DNA of 64,000 nt from Geodermatophilus marinus. GTDB taxonomy: Bacteria > Actinomycetota > Actinomycetes > Mycobacteriales > Geodermatophilaceae. Shown one piece after another: positions 52,871 to 61,888 of this stretch (position 1 is the first letter of the stretch; every line of letters starts with the position of its first letter). Below the pieces are notes generated by a model that saw only the letters and a list, made by a program, of their open reading frames with translations, did no database searches and was not told where the DNA came from. Made by a program: the position numbers and the translations under genes. The DNA is taken from assembly GCF_003428645.1 (NCBI RefSeq), contig NZ_QVQH01000005.1:232992-296991 (forward strand), in the 5' to 3' direction.

Positions 52871-54844
52871 TCAGCCCTGGCCGGTCCGCTCAGCGTCACC
52901 GGGTCGCGTCCGCCCCGGTGCGGCGTCGCCGACCAGCCGACGGGCGGTGTCGACCTCGCGGGCGACCGGGGCGAGGACGCCCTCGGCGAGGATCTCCGCG
53001 TCGTCGGGGGCCCGGTGCGCCTGGACGTCCGCCTCCAGCTGGCGGATCGCCCTGCGCAGCACCGCGACCTGGGCGGGGTCCGGCGCCGGCCCGCCGTGCC
53101 GGACGGCGATGACCGCCTCGGTGACGGCGTCCGACGTCCGCTCGAGCTGGACGACGACCGGCCAGAACGCCGCCGCCCGCGTGCTGACCGGCGGCGGCTC
53201 GGCGAGCCGGCGCTGCAGCTGGGTGTGCAGCTCGGTCAGCGCCCGGTAGCTGCGCCGCCGGGCCCGGCGCCGAGCGGTGGCGTCGCCGCCGAACGCCGCC
53301 CCGACGAAGGCGTCGAGGGCCAGCGCGGCGGAGCGCAGCGCGTCGTCCAGCGGGGCCCGCCAGGTCTGCGGCCACAGCAGGTACCCGAAGACCAGGACGA
53401 TGGCGCAGCCGATGAGGGTGTCCAGCAGCCGGGCGCCCACCAGCCCCGGGCCGCCGGGCTGCGCGAGGTCGAGCAGCAGGATGATCACCGGGGTCTGGAA
53501 CACCGAGAACAGCCCGAAGTTGGCGCTGCGACCCCACGGCATGAACCCGGCCGCCACGGCCATGGCGACCAGCACCCACCCGTCGCGGGGCAGGGCGGCG
53601 AGCAGCAGCGTGCCGATCAGCACCCCGAGCAGCGTGCCGGCCGCGCGCTGCACCGCACGGGTGAACACCGAGCCGAAGTCGGGCTTGAGCACGATGGCCA
53701 CGGTGAGCAGCACCCAGTAGGCCCGCTCGACGGGCAGGGACTGGCGGGCGACCTCGGCGATGGTCATGCAGAGCACGAGCCGCACGGCGAAGGCGCGGGT
53801 GTCCGGGCTGCCGAGGGTGCGGTCGAGCAGGTCGCGCACCCGGGTGCGGAGGTCCTCGCGCGGGGGCGGCACGGCGGCGCCCGCCCGCTCCTCCGGGTCG
53901 CCGACGACGTTCCACACCAGGCGCAGCCCGTGCCGCACCGCGCGGCGGGTGGGCTCGCCGGACTCCCGGGCCGGGGGGCGGCCCGCCGGCAGGTCCCGGG
54001 TGCCGGCGACCGCCGCGCCCAGCGCGTGCGCGGCGGTGATGTCGTGCGGGTCGGCCGGGACGCCCGCACGCGCCGCGGCGACCGCCCCCTCGACCAGCGG
54101 GGCGGCGGCGTTGAGCACCCCCGCCAGCTCGGAGAGCTCCCGGCTGCGGCCGGGGCTGCGGGAGCGGCTGCGGATGACCCGGTCGTAGGCGGTGTTGAGC
54201 GCCTCGGTGAGCGCCCGCCGGGCGTCCCCGGTGTCGGCCGTGCCGACGGCCGCCAGCAGCCGGCCGATCGCGGTGAACACCGCCGCCGTCGCCGTCCGGT
54301 CGGGGTCGGCGGACTCGGCGCGGTACTGCGCGAGGGTGGTCAGGGTCGCCCAGCCCGCGCCGGCCAGGAAGAACGCGACCTCGGCGGCGGGCGGCAGCGG
54401 GGTGACCAGCCCGGAGGCCAGCGCCGTGTACACCAGCAGCTGCAGCGCCCCGAGCGACAGCGCCGCGTCGACCCCGCTGAGGACGGCGGCGACGGCGGCC
54501 ACGACCGCCACGACGAGCACCGGCCCCGGGCCCTCCCCCGCGGCGAAGCGGCCGACCACCAGGCCGGCGCCCCCGGCCAGGGTGGCCGCCGCGGTGCGCC
54601 GCAGCCGGTCCCGCAGCGGCCCGCCCTGCGGCGCCAGGCTGCCGGCGAGCGCGCCGGTCGTGGCGAACACCCCGGCACCCAGCGCGGGGCCGGCGGTGAA
54701 GCCCCCGCCGACGACGGCCACGACCGCCAGCGGCGCCGGCACGGTGACGGCGAAGCGGACCACGTCGCCCCACGGCACCGGCGGGGTGCGGGTGCGCAGC
54801 AGCTCCTCCAGCCACGCCGGTGCCCGCACCCCCCGCTCCGCCAC
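52871..54844 (-). CDS. FUSC-family membrane protein
   Basis: This protein of about 657 residues has two hydrophobic halves: TM bundles near 35-130 and 365-485, each with a cytosolic helical domain after it. LPVERAYWVLLTVAIVLKPD and RAAGTLLGVLIGTLLLAALP are hallmarks of the fusaric-acid-resistance/aromatic exporter (AaeB, YccS) fold. It probably exports small aromatic acids. GTG 54844 follows GGGAGG; 54862 gives six more residues. There is no partner membrane-fusion gene, as expected in an actinobacterium. Confidence 0.88.
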   Translation of the reverse strand: MAERGVRAPAWLEELLRTRTPPVPWGDVVRFAVTVPAPLAVVAVVGGGFTAGPALGAGVFATTGALAGSLAPQGGPLRDRLRRTAAATLAGGAGLVVGRFAAGEGPGPVLVVAVVAAVAAVLSGVDAALSLGALQLLVYTALASGLVTPLPPAAEVAFFLAGAGWATLTTLAQYRAESADPDRTATAAVFTAIGRLLAAVGTADTGDARRALTEALNTAYDRVIRSRSRSPGRSRELSELAGVLNAAAPLVEGAVAAARAGVPADPHDITAAHALGAAVAGTRDLPAGRPPARESGEPTRRAVRHGLRLVWNVVGDPEERAGAAVPPPREDLRTRVRDLLDRTLGSPDTRAFAVRLVLCMTIAEVARQSLPVERAYWVLLTVAIVLKPDFGSVFTRAVQRAAGTLLGVLIGTLLLAALPRDGWVLVAMAVAAGFMPWGRSANFGLFSVFQTPVIILLLDLAQPGGPGLVGARLLDTLIGCAIVLVFGYLLWPQTWRAPLDDALRSAALALDAFVGAAFGGDATARRRARRRSYRALTELHTQLQRRLAEPPPVSTRAAAFWPVVVQLERTSDAVTEAVIAVRHGGPAPDPAQVAVLRRAIRQLEADVQAHRAPDDAEILAEGVLAPVAREVDTARRLVGDAAPGRTRPGDAERTGQG

Positions 54845-55106
54845 GGTCGCCGAGCCTCCCACCCCGCCCGGGGCGCGGGCGGGGGACGCCGCGGTGGCCG
54901 CCGTCCGCGGTGGCCGCCGGCCGCGGTGATCGCCGTCCGCCGGCCGCGGTGATCGCCGGCCGCCGTGATCATGGGGATTCGGCCGACGACCGCGGCGTGT
55001 CGCCCCGTGTCGCGAGCCAGAAGCCCATGATCACGGCCGGCGGGGAGGGGTGCCGGGCCCGGGACGACCCGCCGCCCGCCCCGCCGCGCACCTCTAGGGT
55101 CGCGGG
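54845..55106. other. GC-repeat and inverted-repeat region between divergent genes
   Basis: Short repeats of the form GCCGGCCGCGGTGATCGCCG run from about 54889 to 54970. A perfect 13-bp inverted repeat (CCGTGATCATGGG at 54963-54975 and CCCATGATCACGG at 55024-55036) follows, with a 48-nt loop. Confidence 0.65.
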
Positions 55107-55946
55107 ATGGCCGTGACCCTGGGCGAGGTGGTCGCCGCGCTGGAGGCCCGCTACGACCCGGCGCTGGCCGAGGACTGGGACGCTGTCGGGCTGGTCTGCG
55201 GCGACCCGGCCGAGCCGGTGGCCCGCGTGCTCCTCGCCGTCGACCCGGTCGCGACCGTGGTGGACGAGGTGCTCGACACCGGCGCGCAGCTGCTGGTCAC
55301 CCACCACCCGCTGCTGCTCACCCCGGTGCACGGCGTCCCCGCCGACGACCCCAAGGGCCATCTGGTGCACCGGCTGGTCCGGGCCGGGGCGGGGCTGTTC
55401 GTCGCGCACACCAACGCCGACCGGGCTGCCGAGCACGGGGTGAACGGGGCGCTGGCCGCGGCGCTGGGCCTGCGCGACGCCGTCCCGCTGCAGCCGCACC
55501 CGGCCGACCCCCGCGCCGGCCTGGGCCGGGTGGGCCGGCTGCCGGAGCCGACCACGCTGCGGGGGTTCGCCGACCTGGTGGCCGCCGCGCTGCCGGTCAC
55601 GGTGGGCGGCGTGCGGGCGGCCGGCGACCCGGGGCGGCGGGTGCGGACGGTCGCGGTCTGCGGCGGGAGCGGGGGCTCGCTGGTGCCGGCCGCGGCGGCC
55701 GCGGGGGCCGACGTCCTGCTCACCAGCGACCTGCGGCACCACCCGGCCTCCGAGGCGCTCGAGTCGAGCTCGCCCGCCCTCTGCGACGTGGCGCACTTCG
55801 CCTCCGAGTGGCCCTGGCTGCCGGTCGCGGCGGAGCTGCTGCGCCGGGACCTGGGCGGGCGGGTCGAGGTCACCGTCTCGCGCCGGCGCACCGATCCCTG
55901 GACGTGGCTGGCCGGCGCCGGGAGGAGCGGGTCGGCCGGTGGCTAG
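55107..55946 (+). CDS. Nif3-like dinuclear-metal protein
   Basis: This 279-residue protein has the Nif3/YqfO metal ligands LVTHHPLLLTPV, VAHTNADRA and CDVAHFASEW. The family is a widespread ring-shaped hydrolase-like fold of unclear function, related to GTP cyclohydrolase I type 2. It heads a run with the zinc-ribbon and RNase H genes, a synteny kept in many actinobacteria. TAGGGT ends 6 nt before the ATG and no ribosome-binding site is seen, suggesting a leaderless mRNA. Confidence 0.9.
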   Translation: MAVTLGEVVAALEARYDPALAEDWDAVGLVCGDPAEPVARVLLAVDPVATVVDEVLDTGAQLLVTHHPLLLTPVHGVPADDPKGHLVHRLVRAGAGLFVAHTNADRAAEHGVNGALAAALGLRDAVPLQPHPADPRAGLGRVGRLPEPTTLRGFADLVAAALPVTVGGVRAAGDPGRRVRTVAVCGGSGGSLVPAAAAAGADVLLTSDLRHHPASEALESSSPALCDVAHFASEWPWLPVAAELLRRDLGGRVEVTVSRRRTDPWTWLAGAGRSGSAGG

Positions 55947-56022
55947 CGGGAGGGCACCGGTCCCCCGGCGGTGGGATCCTGCACGGGGCCGGACCCGGAC
56001 GCCGCACGGGTAGGTTGGCCGG

Positions 56023-56763
56023 GTGAAGGCCGACCACTTCGACCAGCAGAAGCTCCTGGCCCTCGCCGCCGAGGACGTCGCGCTCGCCCAGCTGGCCCAC
56101 CGCCGGCGCACGCTGCCGGAGCTGGCGGCCGTCGAGTCGGCCACCGCCGCGGAACGGGAGCTCGCCGACGCGGCGGTGCGGGCCGAGACCGGGGTGCGCG
56201 ACCTGCAGCGCGAGGTCGCCCGGCTGGAGGCCGACGTGGAGACCGTCCGCGCCCGTGCCCGGCGTGACCAGGGCCTGCTGGACTCCGGCAGCGTCTCGGC
56301 CAAGCAGATGACCGACCTGCAGCACGAGCTGCAGTCGCTGGCGCGCCGGCAGTCCGACCTCGAGGACAGCGAGCTCGAGCTCATGGAGCAGCTCGAGACC
56401 GCGGAGAAGGAGCTGGCCGAGGCGCAGGAGGGCCGCGCGGCGGCCGGTGCCGAGCTCGAGCGCGCCGAGCAGCGGCGCGACGACGCCCTCGCCGACCTCG
56501 CCGACGGCACCGCCCGGCACGAGCAGGCCCGCGCCGACGCCGCGGCGACGATCCCGCCCGACCTGCTGGCCCTCTACGAGCGCATCCGCGCCCAGACCGG
56601 CGGCACCGGCGCGGCGGTGCTCAAGGCCCGCCAGTGCCAGGGCTGCCGGATCGAGCTGTTCGGCAAGGAGCTGGCCGCGGTCCGCAACGCCGACCCGCAC
56701 GAGGTGCTGCGCTGCGACAACTGCGGCCGGATCCTGGTCCGGACGGCGGAGAGCGGGCTGTGA
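56023..56763 (+). CDS. coiled-coil protein with C-terminal zinc ribbon (CT398-like)
   Basis: This 246-residue protein is a long coiled coil (about 30-185, heptads of L, A, E and R) ending in a C4 zinc ribbon with CQGCRIELFGKEL and LRCDNCGRILVR (CxxC pairs). The family is next to RNase H and Nif3 genes in many actinobacteria. A nucleic-acid role is suggested but unproved. TAGGTT ends 6 nt before the GTG: leaderless. Its TGA overlaps the next GTG. Confidence 0.88.
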   Translation: MKADHFDQQKLLALAAEDVALAQLAHRRRTLPELAAVESATAAERELADAAVRAETGVRDLQREVARLEADVETVRARARRDQGLLDSGSVSAKQMTDLQHELQSLARRQSDLEDSELELMEQLETAEKELAEAQEGRAAAGAELERAEQRRDDALADLADGTARHEQARADAAATIPPDLLALYERIRAQTGGTGAAVLKARQCQGCRIELFGKELAAVRNADPHEVLRCDNCGRILVRTAESGL

Positions 56764-57854
56764 GCCGCCGGTTCGTCGTGGAGGCCGACGGCGGGTCGCG
56801 GGGCAACCCGGGCCCGGCCGGCTACGGCGCTCTCGTCCGCGACGCCGACACCGGCCGGGTCCTCGCCGAGCGGGCCGCTTCGGTGGGGAGGGCCACCAAC
56901 AACGTCGCCGAGTACGGCGGGCTGGTCGCCGGGCTGCAGGCCGCGCTCGACCTCGACCCTCAGGCTGAGGTCGAGGTCAAGATGGACTCCAAGCTGGTCG
57001 TCGAGCAGATGTCCGGGCGCTGGAAGGTCAAGCACCCCGACATGCAGAAGCTCGCCCTGCAGGCCCGCGCGCTGGCCCGGCAGCTCGGTGGCGTCCGTTA
57101 CACCTGGGTGCCGCGGGCGCAGAACGCCGCCGCCGACGCCCTGGCCAACAGCGCCATGGACGGCCGGCCGGTGCACCGGGACGCCGCCGCCGAGCCGAGC
57201 ACGGTGGAGGACGACGTCCAGCCGGTCGCCGAGCCCGCCCCCCCGGTCACGACCGTCCTGCACCTGCTGCGGCACGGGCGCACCGAGCACACCCCGGAAC
57301 GCCGTTACAGCGGCCGCAACGACCTGCCGCTGTCGGCCACCGGCCGGGCGGAGGCCGAGGCCGCGGCCCTCCGGGCCAAGGAGCTGGGCATCGAGGTGGT
57401 GGTGGCCTCGCCGCTGCGCCGCACCCGGGAGACCGCCGAGGTGGTGGCGGCCGCGCTGGGCCTGCCCGTGCGGCTCGACGACGACCTGGTGGAGCTGGAC
57501 TTCGGCGGCCTCGAGGGGCTGACCGCCGAGGAGGCCCGCACGCGGCACCCGCTGGCCGCCCGCCGGTTCGCCGGCGACGTCACGGTGCCGGCGCCCGGCG
57601 GGGAGTCGGTGGCCGACGTCGCCGCGCGGGTGCAGCGCGCCCGCGAGCGGTTGCTGCGGGAGCACGCCGGACGCACGGTGCTCGTGGTCAGCCACGTCAC
57701 CCCGATCAAGCTGCTGCTCGCCGCCGGCCTCGGCGTCGGGCTCGAGGTGGTGCACCGGGTGTTCCTCGAGGCCGCCTCGCTGTGCACCGTCGCGTGGTCC
57801 TCCGACGGGCGCTCCGCCGTCCGCCTGCTCAACGACACCGCGCACCTGCGCTGA
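56760..57854 (+). CDS. bifunctional RNase HI / histidine-phosphatase fusion
   Basis: This 364-residue fusion has an N-terminal RNase HI (about 1-135: [47 protein letters not shown]) and a C-terminal histidine phosphatase (about 165-364: [42 protein letters not shown]) with catalytic RHG and second H. It corresponds to Rv2228c of M. tuberculosis, shown to cleave RNA in hybrids and to have phosphatase activity on alpha-ribazole phosphate. The GTG overlaps the zinc-ribbon stop. Confidence 0.93.
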   Translation: MSRRFVVEADGGSRGNPGPAGYGALVRDADTGRVLAERAASVGRATNNVAEYGGLVAGLQAALDLDPQAEVEVKMDSKLVVEQMSGRWKVKHPDMQKLALQARALARQLGGVRYTWVPRAQNAAADALANSAMDGRPVHRDAAAEPSTVEDDVQPVAEPAPPVTTVLHLLRHGRTEHTPERRYSGRNDLPLSATGRAEAEAAALRAKELGIEVVVASPLRRTRETAEVVAAALGLPVRLDDDLVELDFGGLEGLTAEEARTRHPLAARRFAGDVTVPAPGGESVADVAARVQRARERLLREHAGRTVLVVSHVTPIKLLLAAGLGVGLEVVHRVFLEAASLCTVAWSSDGRSAVRLLNDTAHLR

Positions 57855-57973
57855 CGGGTCCCGCCGGGGGGAAGCCGGTGGGGGCCCCCGGCGTTGCACC
57901 AGGTGCCCCTCGCCCGCGCCCGGTCGGCGGGGGAGGGGATCATGAGGCCGACCGCCCGAACCCTGGAGACCGA

Positions 57974-59002
57974 GTGACCTCGACCACCGCGCCCGCCCCC
58001 TCCGCCGTCGGCGACGAGCGCACCCTCTCGCCCGCGGAGTTCGACAGCTGGGCGGCCGAGGTGCGCCGGCTCGCCGACGAGCGCGGTGCCGTCGTCCTCG
58101 CGCACAACTACCAGGTCCCCGAGATCCAGGACGTCGCCCACTTCACCGGCGACTCGCTCTACCTCTCCCGGGTCGCCGCGCAGACCGACGCCCGCGAGAT
58201 CGTCTTCTGCGGCGTCCACTTCATGGCCGAGACGGCGAAGATCCTCTCGCCGGGCAAGACCGTGCTGCTGCCCGACCACGCCGCCGGGTGCTCGCTGGCC
58301 GACTCGATCACCGCCGAGCAGCTGCGCGAGTGGAAGGCCGAGCACCCCGGCGCCGTCGTCGTCAGCTACGTGAACACCACCGCCGCGGTGAAGGCCGAGA
58401 CCGACATCTGCTGCACGTCGTCCAACGCCGCCGACGTCATCCGGTCGATCCCCGAGGACCGCGAGATCCTCTTCTGCCCCGACCAGTTCCTCGGCGCGCA
58501 CGTCAAGCGGGTCACCGGGCGGGAGAACATCCACGTCTGGGCGGGGGAGTGCCACGTGCACGCCGGGATCAGCCCCGCCGACGTGCGTGCCCAGGTCGCC
58601 GCCCACCCGGACGCCGAGATCCTCGTGCACCCCGAGTGCGGCTGCACCACCTCGGTGCTCGACCTGGTCAGCCACGGCGACCTGCCCGCCGACCGCACCC
58701 GCGTGCTGTCGACCGGCGGCATGGTGGAGGAGGCGGCGCGGACGTCGGCCGGCCAGGTGCTGGTCGCCACCGAGGTCGGCATCCTGCACCAGCTGCGAGC
58801 GCTCAACCGGGGCACCGCGTTCATCCCGATGAACGAGCGGGCGGCCTGCCGCTACATGAAGATGATCACGCCGGCGAAGCTGCTGCACACGCTGCGCACC
58901 GGCGCGGGGGCCGTCGACGTCGACCCGGGGACCGCTGCGCGGGCCCGCCGGGCCGTCGAGGCGATGATCGCCATCGGGGAGCCGGGCCGCGGCGGCGAGT
59001 AG
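57974..59002 (+). CDS. nadA: quinolinate synthase
   Basis: This 342-residue enzyme condenses iminoaspartate with DHAP to form quinolinate for NAD. Visible are [40 protein letters not shown] and the cluster cysteines in VFCGVHF, ICCTSSN and HPECGCTTS. NadB and NadC are not nearby. GTG 57974 follows GGAGA. A hairpin-forming repeat begins directly at the TAG. Confidence 0.94.
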   Translation: MTSTTAPAPSAVGDERTLSPAEFDSWAAEVRRLADERGAVVLAHNYQVPEIQDVAHFTGDSLYLSRVAAQTDAREIVFCGVHFMAETAKILSPGKTVLLPDHAAGCSLADSITAEQLREWKAEHPGAVVVSYVNTTAAVKAETDICCTSSNAADVIRSIPEDREILFCPDQFLGAHVKRVTGRENIHVWAGECHVHAGISPADVRAQVAAHPDAEILVHPECGCTTSVLDLVSHGDLPADRTRVLSTGGMVEEAARTSAGQVLVATEVGILHQLRALNRGTAFIPMNERAACRYMKMITPAKLLHTLRTGAGAVDVDPGTAARARRAVEAMIAIGEPGRGGE

Positions 59003-59061
59003 GAGGACCCTCCTGCCCCTCACCCCTCGCTCCGCCCGGGGTGGGGCCCTGCAGGAGGGCC
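59003..59061. repeat. hairpin-forming interspersed repeat, copy C
   Basis: It reads GAGGACCCTCCTGCCCCTCA then CCCCTCGC, CCGCCCGGGGTGGGG and CCCTGCAGGAGGGCC, with outer arms CCCTCCTGC/GCAGGAGGG. It starts at the base after the nadA stop and runs into the 3' end of arr. Confidence 0.75.
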
Positions 59062-59064
59062 GTC

Positions 59065-59525
59065 CCTGGTCCTCGATGACGTCCAGCCCCTGCTCGCGGA
59101 GCCGGGCCAGGTGGTCGAGCATCCCCCGGAGCACGTCCGGGGGTTGGCCCGACCAGTCGTCCACCTCGCCGACCACGCGCAGCGGGTGGCGGGTGCGGTA
59201 GTACCGGGAGGGGTTGCCGGGGAACCGCTCGTCGGTCACGTCCGGGTCGCCCTCGAAGGGCCCCAGGGGCTCCACGACGTAGACGTGCCCGCGCTCCGCG
59301 CTGCCGGCCAGCGCCGTGGCCAGCGCCGCGCCCAGGCGGCGGCGTCCACCAGCGCGGGGAGTGGACGTGGTTCGACACCCGGCCCTCCTGGGAGTTCGAG
59401 CCGTGGCCGGCGACCAGCTCCGCGCCGATCTCGAACGCGGCCCTCGTCCCGTGGTAGAAGGGGCCGCGGACGCGCGCGCAGCGCTCGGAGGTCACCGGGC
59501 CGTCGGTGCCGCCGCTCTCCGCCAC
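59065..59525 (-). pseudogene. arr: rifampin ADP-ribosyltransferase, broken
   Basis: The gene is recognisable across three frames. GPFYHGTRAAFEIGAELVAG and GSNSQEGRVSNHV form the N-terminal active site. After a frameshift near 59360 comes ALVDAAAW, and after a second near 59337 come HVYVVEPLGPFEGDPDVTDE, PGNPSRYYRTRHPLRVVGEV and LARLREQGLDVIED. No stop follows; the frame continues through repeat C and antisense to nadA. Both shifts are at C or G runs, so sequencing indels could explain them, but the missing stop argues for real decay. Arr inactivates rifamycins by ADP-ribosylation. Confidence 0.8.
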
Positions 59526-59677
59526 AGCCGGTCTCCCTCGCGTCTCGCGGCCGGCGGCGCCGGTCGGCCCCGTTCCGCGGGACGGCCGGACGCCGGCGTC
59601 GGCGCACGGGCGAATGCTGCCGCAGCGGTGCGACGGGCGGCGGAGGGGCGTCTGGCGTCGGCTCCGCCCGGCGGCCG

Positions 59678-59884
59678 TCAGCGCCGGTCGGACAGGTCCG
59701 CGACGATCGCCCGGAACGTGCGGGTGTCGACCTCGTCGTCGACGGTGACGCGGACGATGTCGGTCACCTGCTGCTCCGACGCCGGGCGCACGGCCTCGAC
59801 GCGGGCGGCGGCGATGAGGTGCAGGCGGCGGATCCGTCCGGTGGGGGTGTCACCGGTGACCGGGGAGGGTCGGTTCTGTGCCAT
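59678..59884 (-). CDS. small hypothetical protein, 68 residues
   Basis: ATG 59882-59884 opens MAQNRPSPVTGDTPTGRIRR and ends FRAIVADLSDRR. It has a basic N-terminus, then one helix-strand-helix pattern (RLHLIAAARVEAVRPASEQQ, TDIVRVTVDDEVDTRTFR). The alternating hydrophobics indicate a folded protein. No family is recognised. Confidence 0.55.
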   Translation of the reverse strand: MAQNRPSPVTGDTPTGRIRRLHLIAAARVEAVRPASEQQVTDIVRVTVDDEVDTRTFRAIVADLSDRR

Positions 59885-59993
59885 GGGGGGACGGTAGGCA
59901 GCCCCGCGACCGGGCCGCGGGCGCGCCGGCGCGTGTCCCCGCGACCGCCGTCCCGCCCGCCTCGCCCGCCCGCGCCGTTCCGCCCGTCACACC

Positions 59994-60749
59994 TCAGATC
60001 CGGGTGAACAGGTAGGCGGAGACGGCCACCCCGAACACGACGATGCCGATGCGCAGCGGGCCGGCCGGGATGCGGGTGGCGATCCGCGCGCCGAGGAAGC
60101 CGCCGAGCAGGCTGGCGGGCGCGGCGACCGCGACGACGGCCCACTCGACCGGGCCGAAGAGGCCGAAGACGACCAGGGTGACGGTCGCGGTGACCGCCGA
60201 CAGCGCCGACTTCAGCGCGTTGGCCAGCTTGATGCGGTGCAGGCCCAGGCCCAGCACCCCGACCAGGATGACGCCGAGCGCGCCGCCGAAGTAGCCGCCG
60301 TAGACGGTGGCCAGGAACAGGGCCACGTACATCCAGGCGGGGTCGGGCCGGGGCCGCGACTCCTGCTCCCCGCGCAGCCGGCGGGTCAGCAGCGGCTGGA
60401 CGGCGATCAGGGCGCTGGCCAGCAGCACCAGCACCGGCACGACCACGTCGAAGGCCTCCGTGGGCGTGGTGAGCAGCAGCACGCTGCCCGCCGTCCCGCC
60501 GGCGAGGGCCACCGCCCCGAGGCGCAGCAGCCGCGCCCGCTGCCCGCGGTACTCGGCCCGGAAGCCGGCCACGCCCCCGAGGTAGCCGGGCCACTGGGCG
60601 ATCGAGTTGGTCACGTTCGCGGCCACGGTGCCCAGACCGAGCCCCACCAGCGTGGGGAACAGGATCAGCGAGCCGCCGCCGGCGATCGAGTTGACCGCGC
60701 CGGCGAGCAGGGCCACCCCCGCGGCGACGACCAGGTCGAGGGCGGGCAC
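59994..60749 (-). CDS. TSUP-family (TauE/SafE) membrane permease
   Basis: This 251-residue protein has eight predicted TM segments. The two TSUP half motifs are GAVNSIAGGGSLILFPTLVG and GGYFGGALGVILVGVLG. Members export sulfite, sulfonates or other organic anions. GTG 60747-60749 is the start. It is divergent from the DoxX-like gene, 24 nt away. Confidence 0.88.
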   Translation of the reverse strand: MPALDLVVAAGVALLAGAVNSIAGGGSLILFPTLVGLGLGTVAANVTNSIAQWPGYLGGVAGFRAEYRGQRARLLRLGAVALAGGTAGSVLLLTTPTEAFDVVVPVLVLLASALIAVQPLLTRRLRGEQESRPRPDPAWMYVALFLATVYGGYFGGALGVILVGVLGLGLHRIKLANALKSALSAVTATVTLVVFGLFGPVEWAVVAVAAPASLLGGFLGARIATRIPAGPLRIGIVVFGVAVSAYLFTRI

Positions 60750-60773
60750 GGCCGCCGAGCCTACGGTGGGGGC

Positions 60774-61133
60774 ATGGGTCTCCCCCTGCCCGCGGCGGTG
60801 CTGGCCGGTGCGCTGGGCGGCTCCGGCGTGCTGCACCTGGTCCGCCCGCGCACCTTCGAGTGGCTCGTCCCCCCGGAGCTCGGCGACCAGCGGACCTGGG
60901 TGCTCGCCTCCGGCGGTGCCGAGCTCCTCACCGCCGGGCTCATGGCGGCGCCCGCCACCCGCCGGGCCGGTGGCCTGGCCGCGGCCGCGCTGCTGGTGGC
61001 GTTCGTCCCGGCCCACCTGCACACGTTCCGGGTCGTGCCGCGGCGACCGCTGCCGCTGGTGGCGGCGGCCGTCCGGCTGCCCCTGCAGGCCCCGCTGGTC
61101 GGGATCGCCCTGCGTCTGGCACGGGGACGCTGA
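60774..61133 (+). CDS. DoxX-like four-helix membrane protein
   Basis: This 119-residue protein has four TM helices, with LHLVRPRTFEWLVPPELG between the first two and FVPAHLHTFRVVPRRPLPLV late, the pattern of DoxX/MauE-like proteins. TACGGT ends 6 nt before the ATG, no ribosome-binding site: leaderless. The hydrolase starts 2 nt after its stop, so they are co-transcribed. Confidence 0.82.
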   Translation: MGLPLPAAVLAGALGGSGVLHLVRPRTFEWLVPPELGDQRTWVLASGGAELLTAGLMAAPATRRAGGLAAAALLVAFVPAHLHTFRVVPRRPLPLVAAAVRLPLQAPLVGIALRLARGR

Positions 61134-61135
61134 CC

Positions 61136-61840
61136 GTGGCCGACGTCGTCCTGGTCGCCGGCGCCTGGCACGGGGCCTGGTGCTGGCGGCGGGTGCTGCC
61201 ACAGCTGTGGGCCGCCGGTCACACCGCCTGGCCGGTACCGCTCTCGGGTGTGGGGGAGCGGGCGCACCAGCCCGCCGCGGGCATCACGCTGGGCACGCAC
61301 GTCGCCGACGTCGTCACGGCGGTGCGGGCGGCCGAGTGCCGGGGGGCGGTGCTGGTCGGGCACAGCTACGCCGGGATGGTGGTCACCGGGGCGGCCGACG
61401 TCCTGGGGGACGCCGTCGGCCCGCTGGTGTACGTCGACGCCGTCGTCCCCGAGCCCGGCGAGGCGTGGTCCTCGCTCAACCCGCCGGGGGTGGCCGCGGC
61501 CCGGCGGGCCGACGTCGCCCGCTCCGGAGCCATCCCGCCACCGCCGGTGTCGGTGTACGGCCTGAGCGGGGACGACGCGGCCTGGGTGGAGCGGCGCCAG
61601 ACCCCGCAGCCCGGCGGGGTGTACGACGACCCGCTGCGGTTCGACCACGCCCGCTGGGCGGCGCGCCCCCGCACCTACGTCGACTGCACCAGCCCGCCGC
61701 TGCCGACCATCGACCCCTCGCGGGCGCGGGTGCGCGCCGGCTCAGGGTGGGAGGTCGTGGAGCTGGCCACCGGCCACGACCCGATGATCAGCGCGCCGCG
61801 GGAGCTCGCGGAGGTGTTCCTGGCGGTCGCCGCGCGGTAA
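61136..61840 (+). CDS. alpha/beta hydrolase of the salicylate-esterase/HNL-like group
   Basis: This 234-residue hydrolase has VVLVAGAWHGAWCWRRVLPQ, GVGERAH, GAVLVGHSYAGMVVTGAAD (nucleophile Ser near 79) and ATGHDPMISAPRELAEVFL (His), with Asp in PRTYVDC. The pattern resembles the methylesterase/hydroxynitrile-lyase-type family. GTG 61136 is 2 nt after the DoxX-like stop. Confidence 0.85.
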   Translation: MADVVLVAGAWHGAWCWRRVLPQLWAAGHTAWPVPLSGVGERAHQPAAGITLGTHVADVVTAVRAAECRGAVLVGHSYAGMVVTGAADVLGDAVGPLVYVDAVVPEPGEAWSSLNPPGVAAARRADVARSGAIPPPPVSVYGLSGDDAAWVERRQTPQPGGVYDDPLRFDHARWAARPRTYVDCTSPPLPTIDPSRARVRAGSGWEVVELATGHDPMISAPRELAEVFLAVAAR

Positions 61841-61888
61841 CGGCACGTCCGGGACCCGCGAGCCGGCTGCGGGCCCGCGGAGCCCGGG

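Noticed and set aside
57305..59275. 656-residue minus-strand ORF
   Set aside because: Its N-terminal 70 residues are the end of arr. The remainder is antisense to nadA and the RNase H fusion, open only because arr lost its stop.
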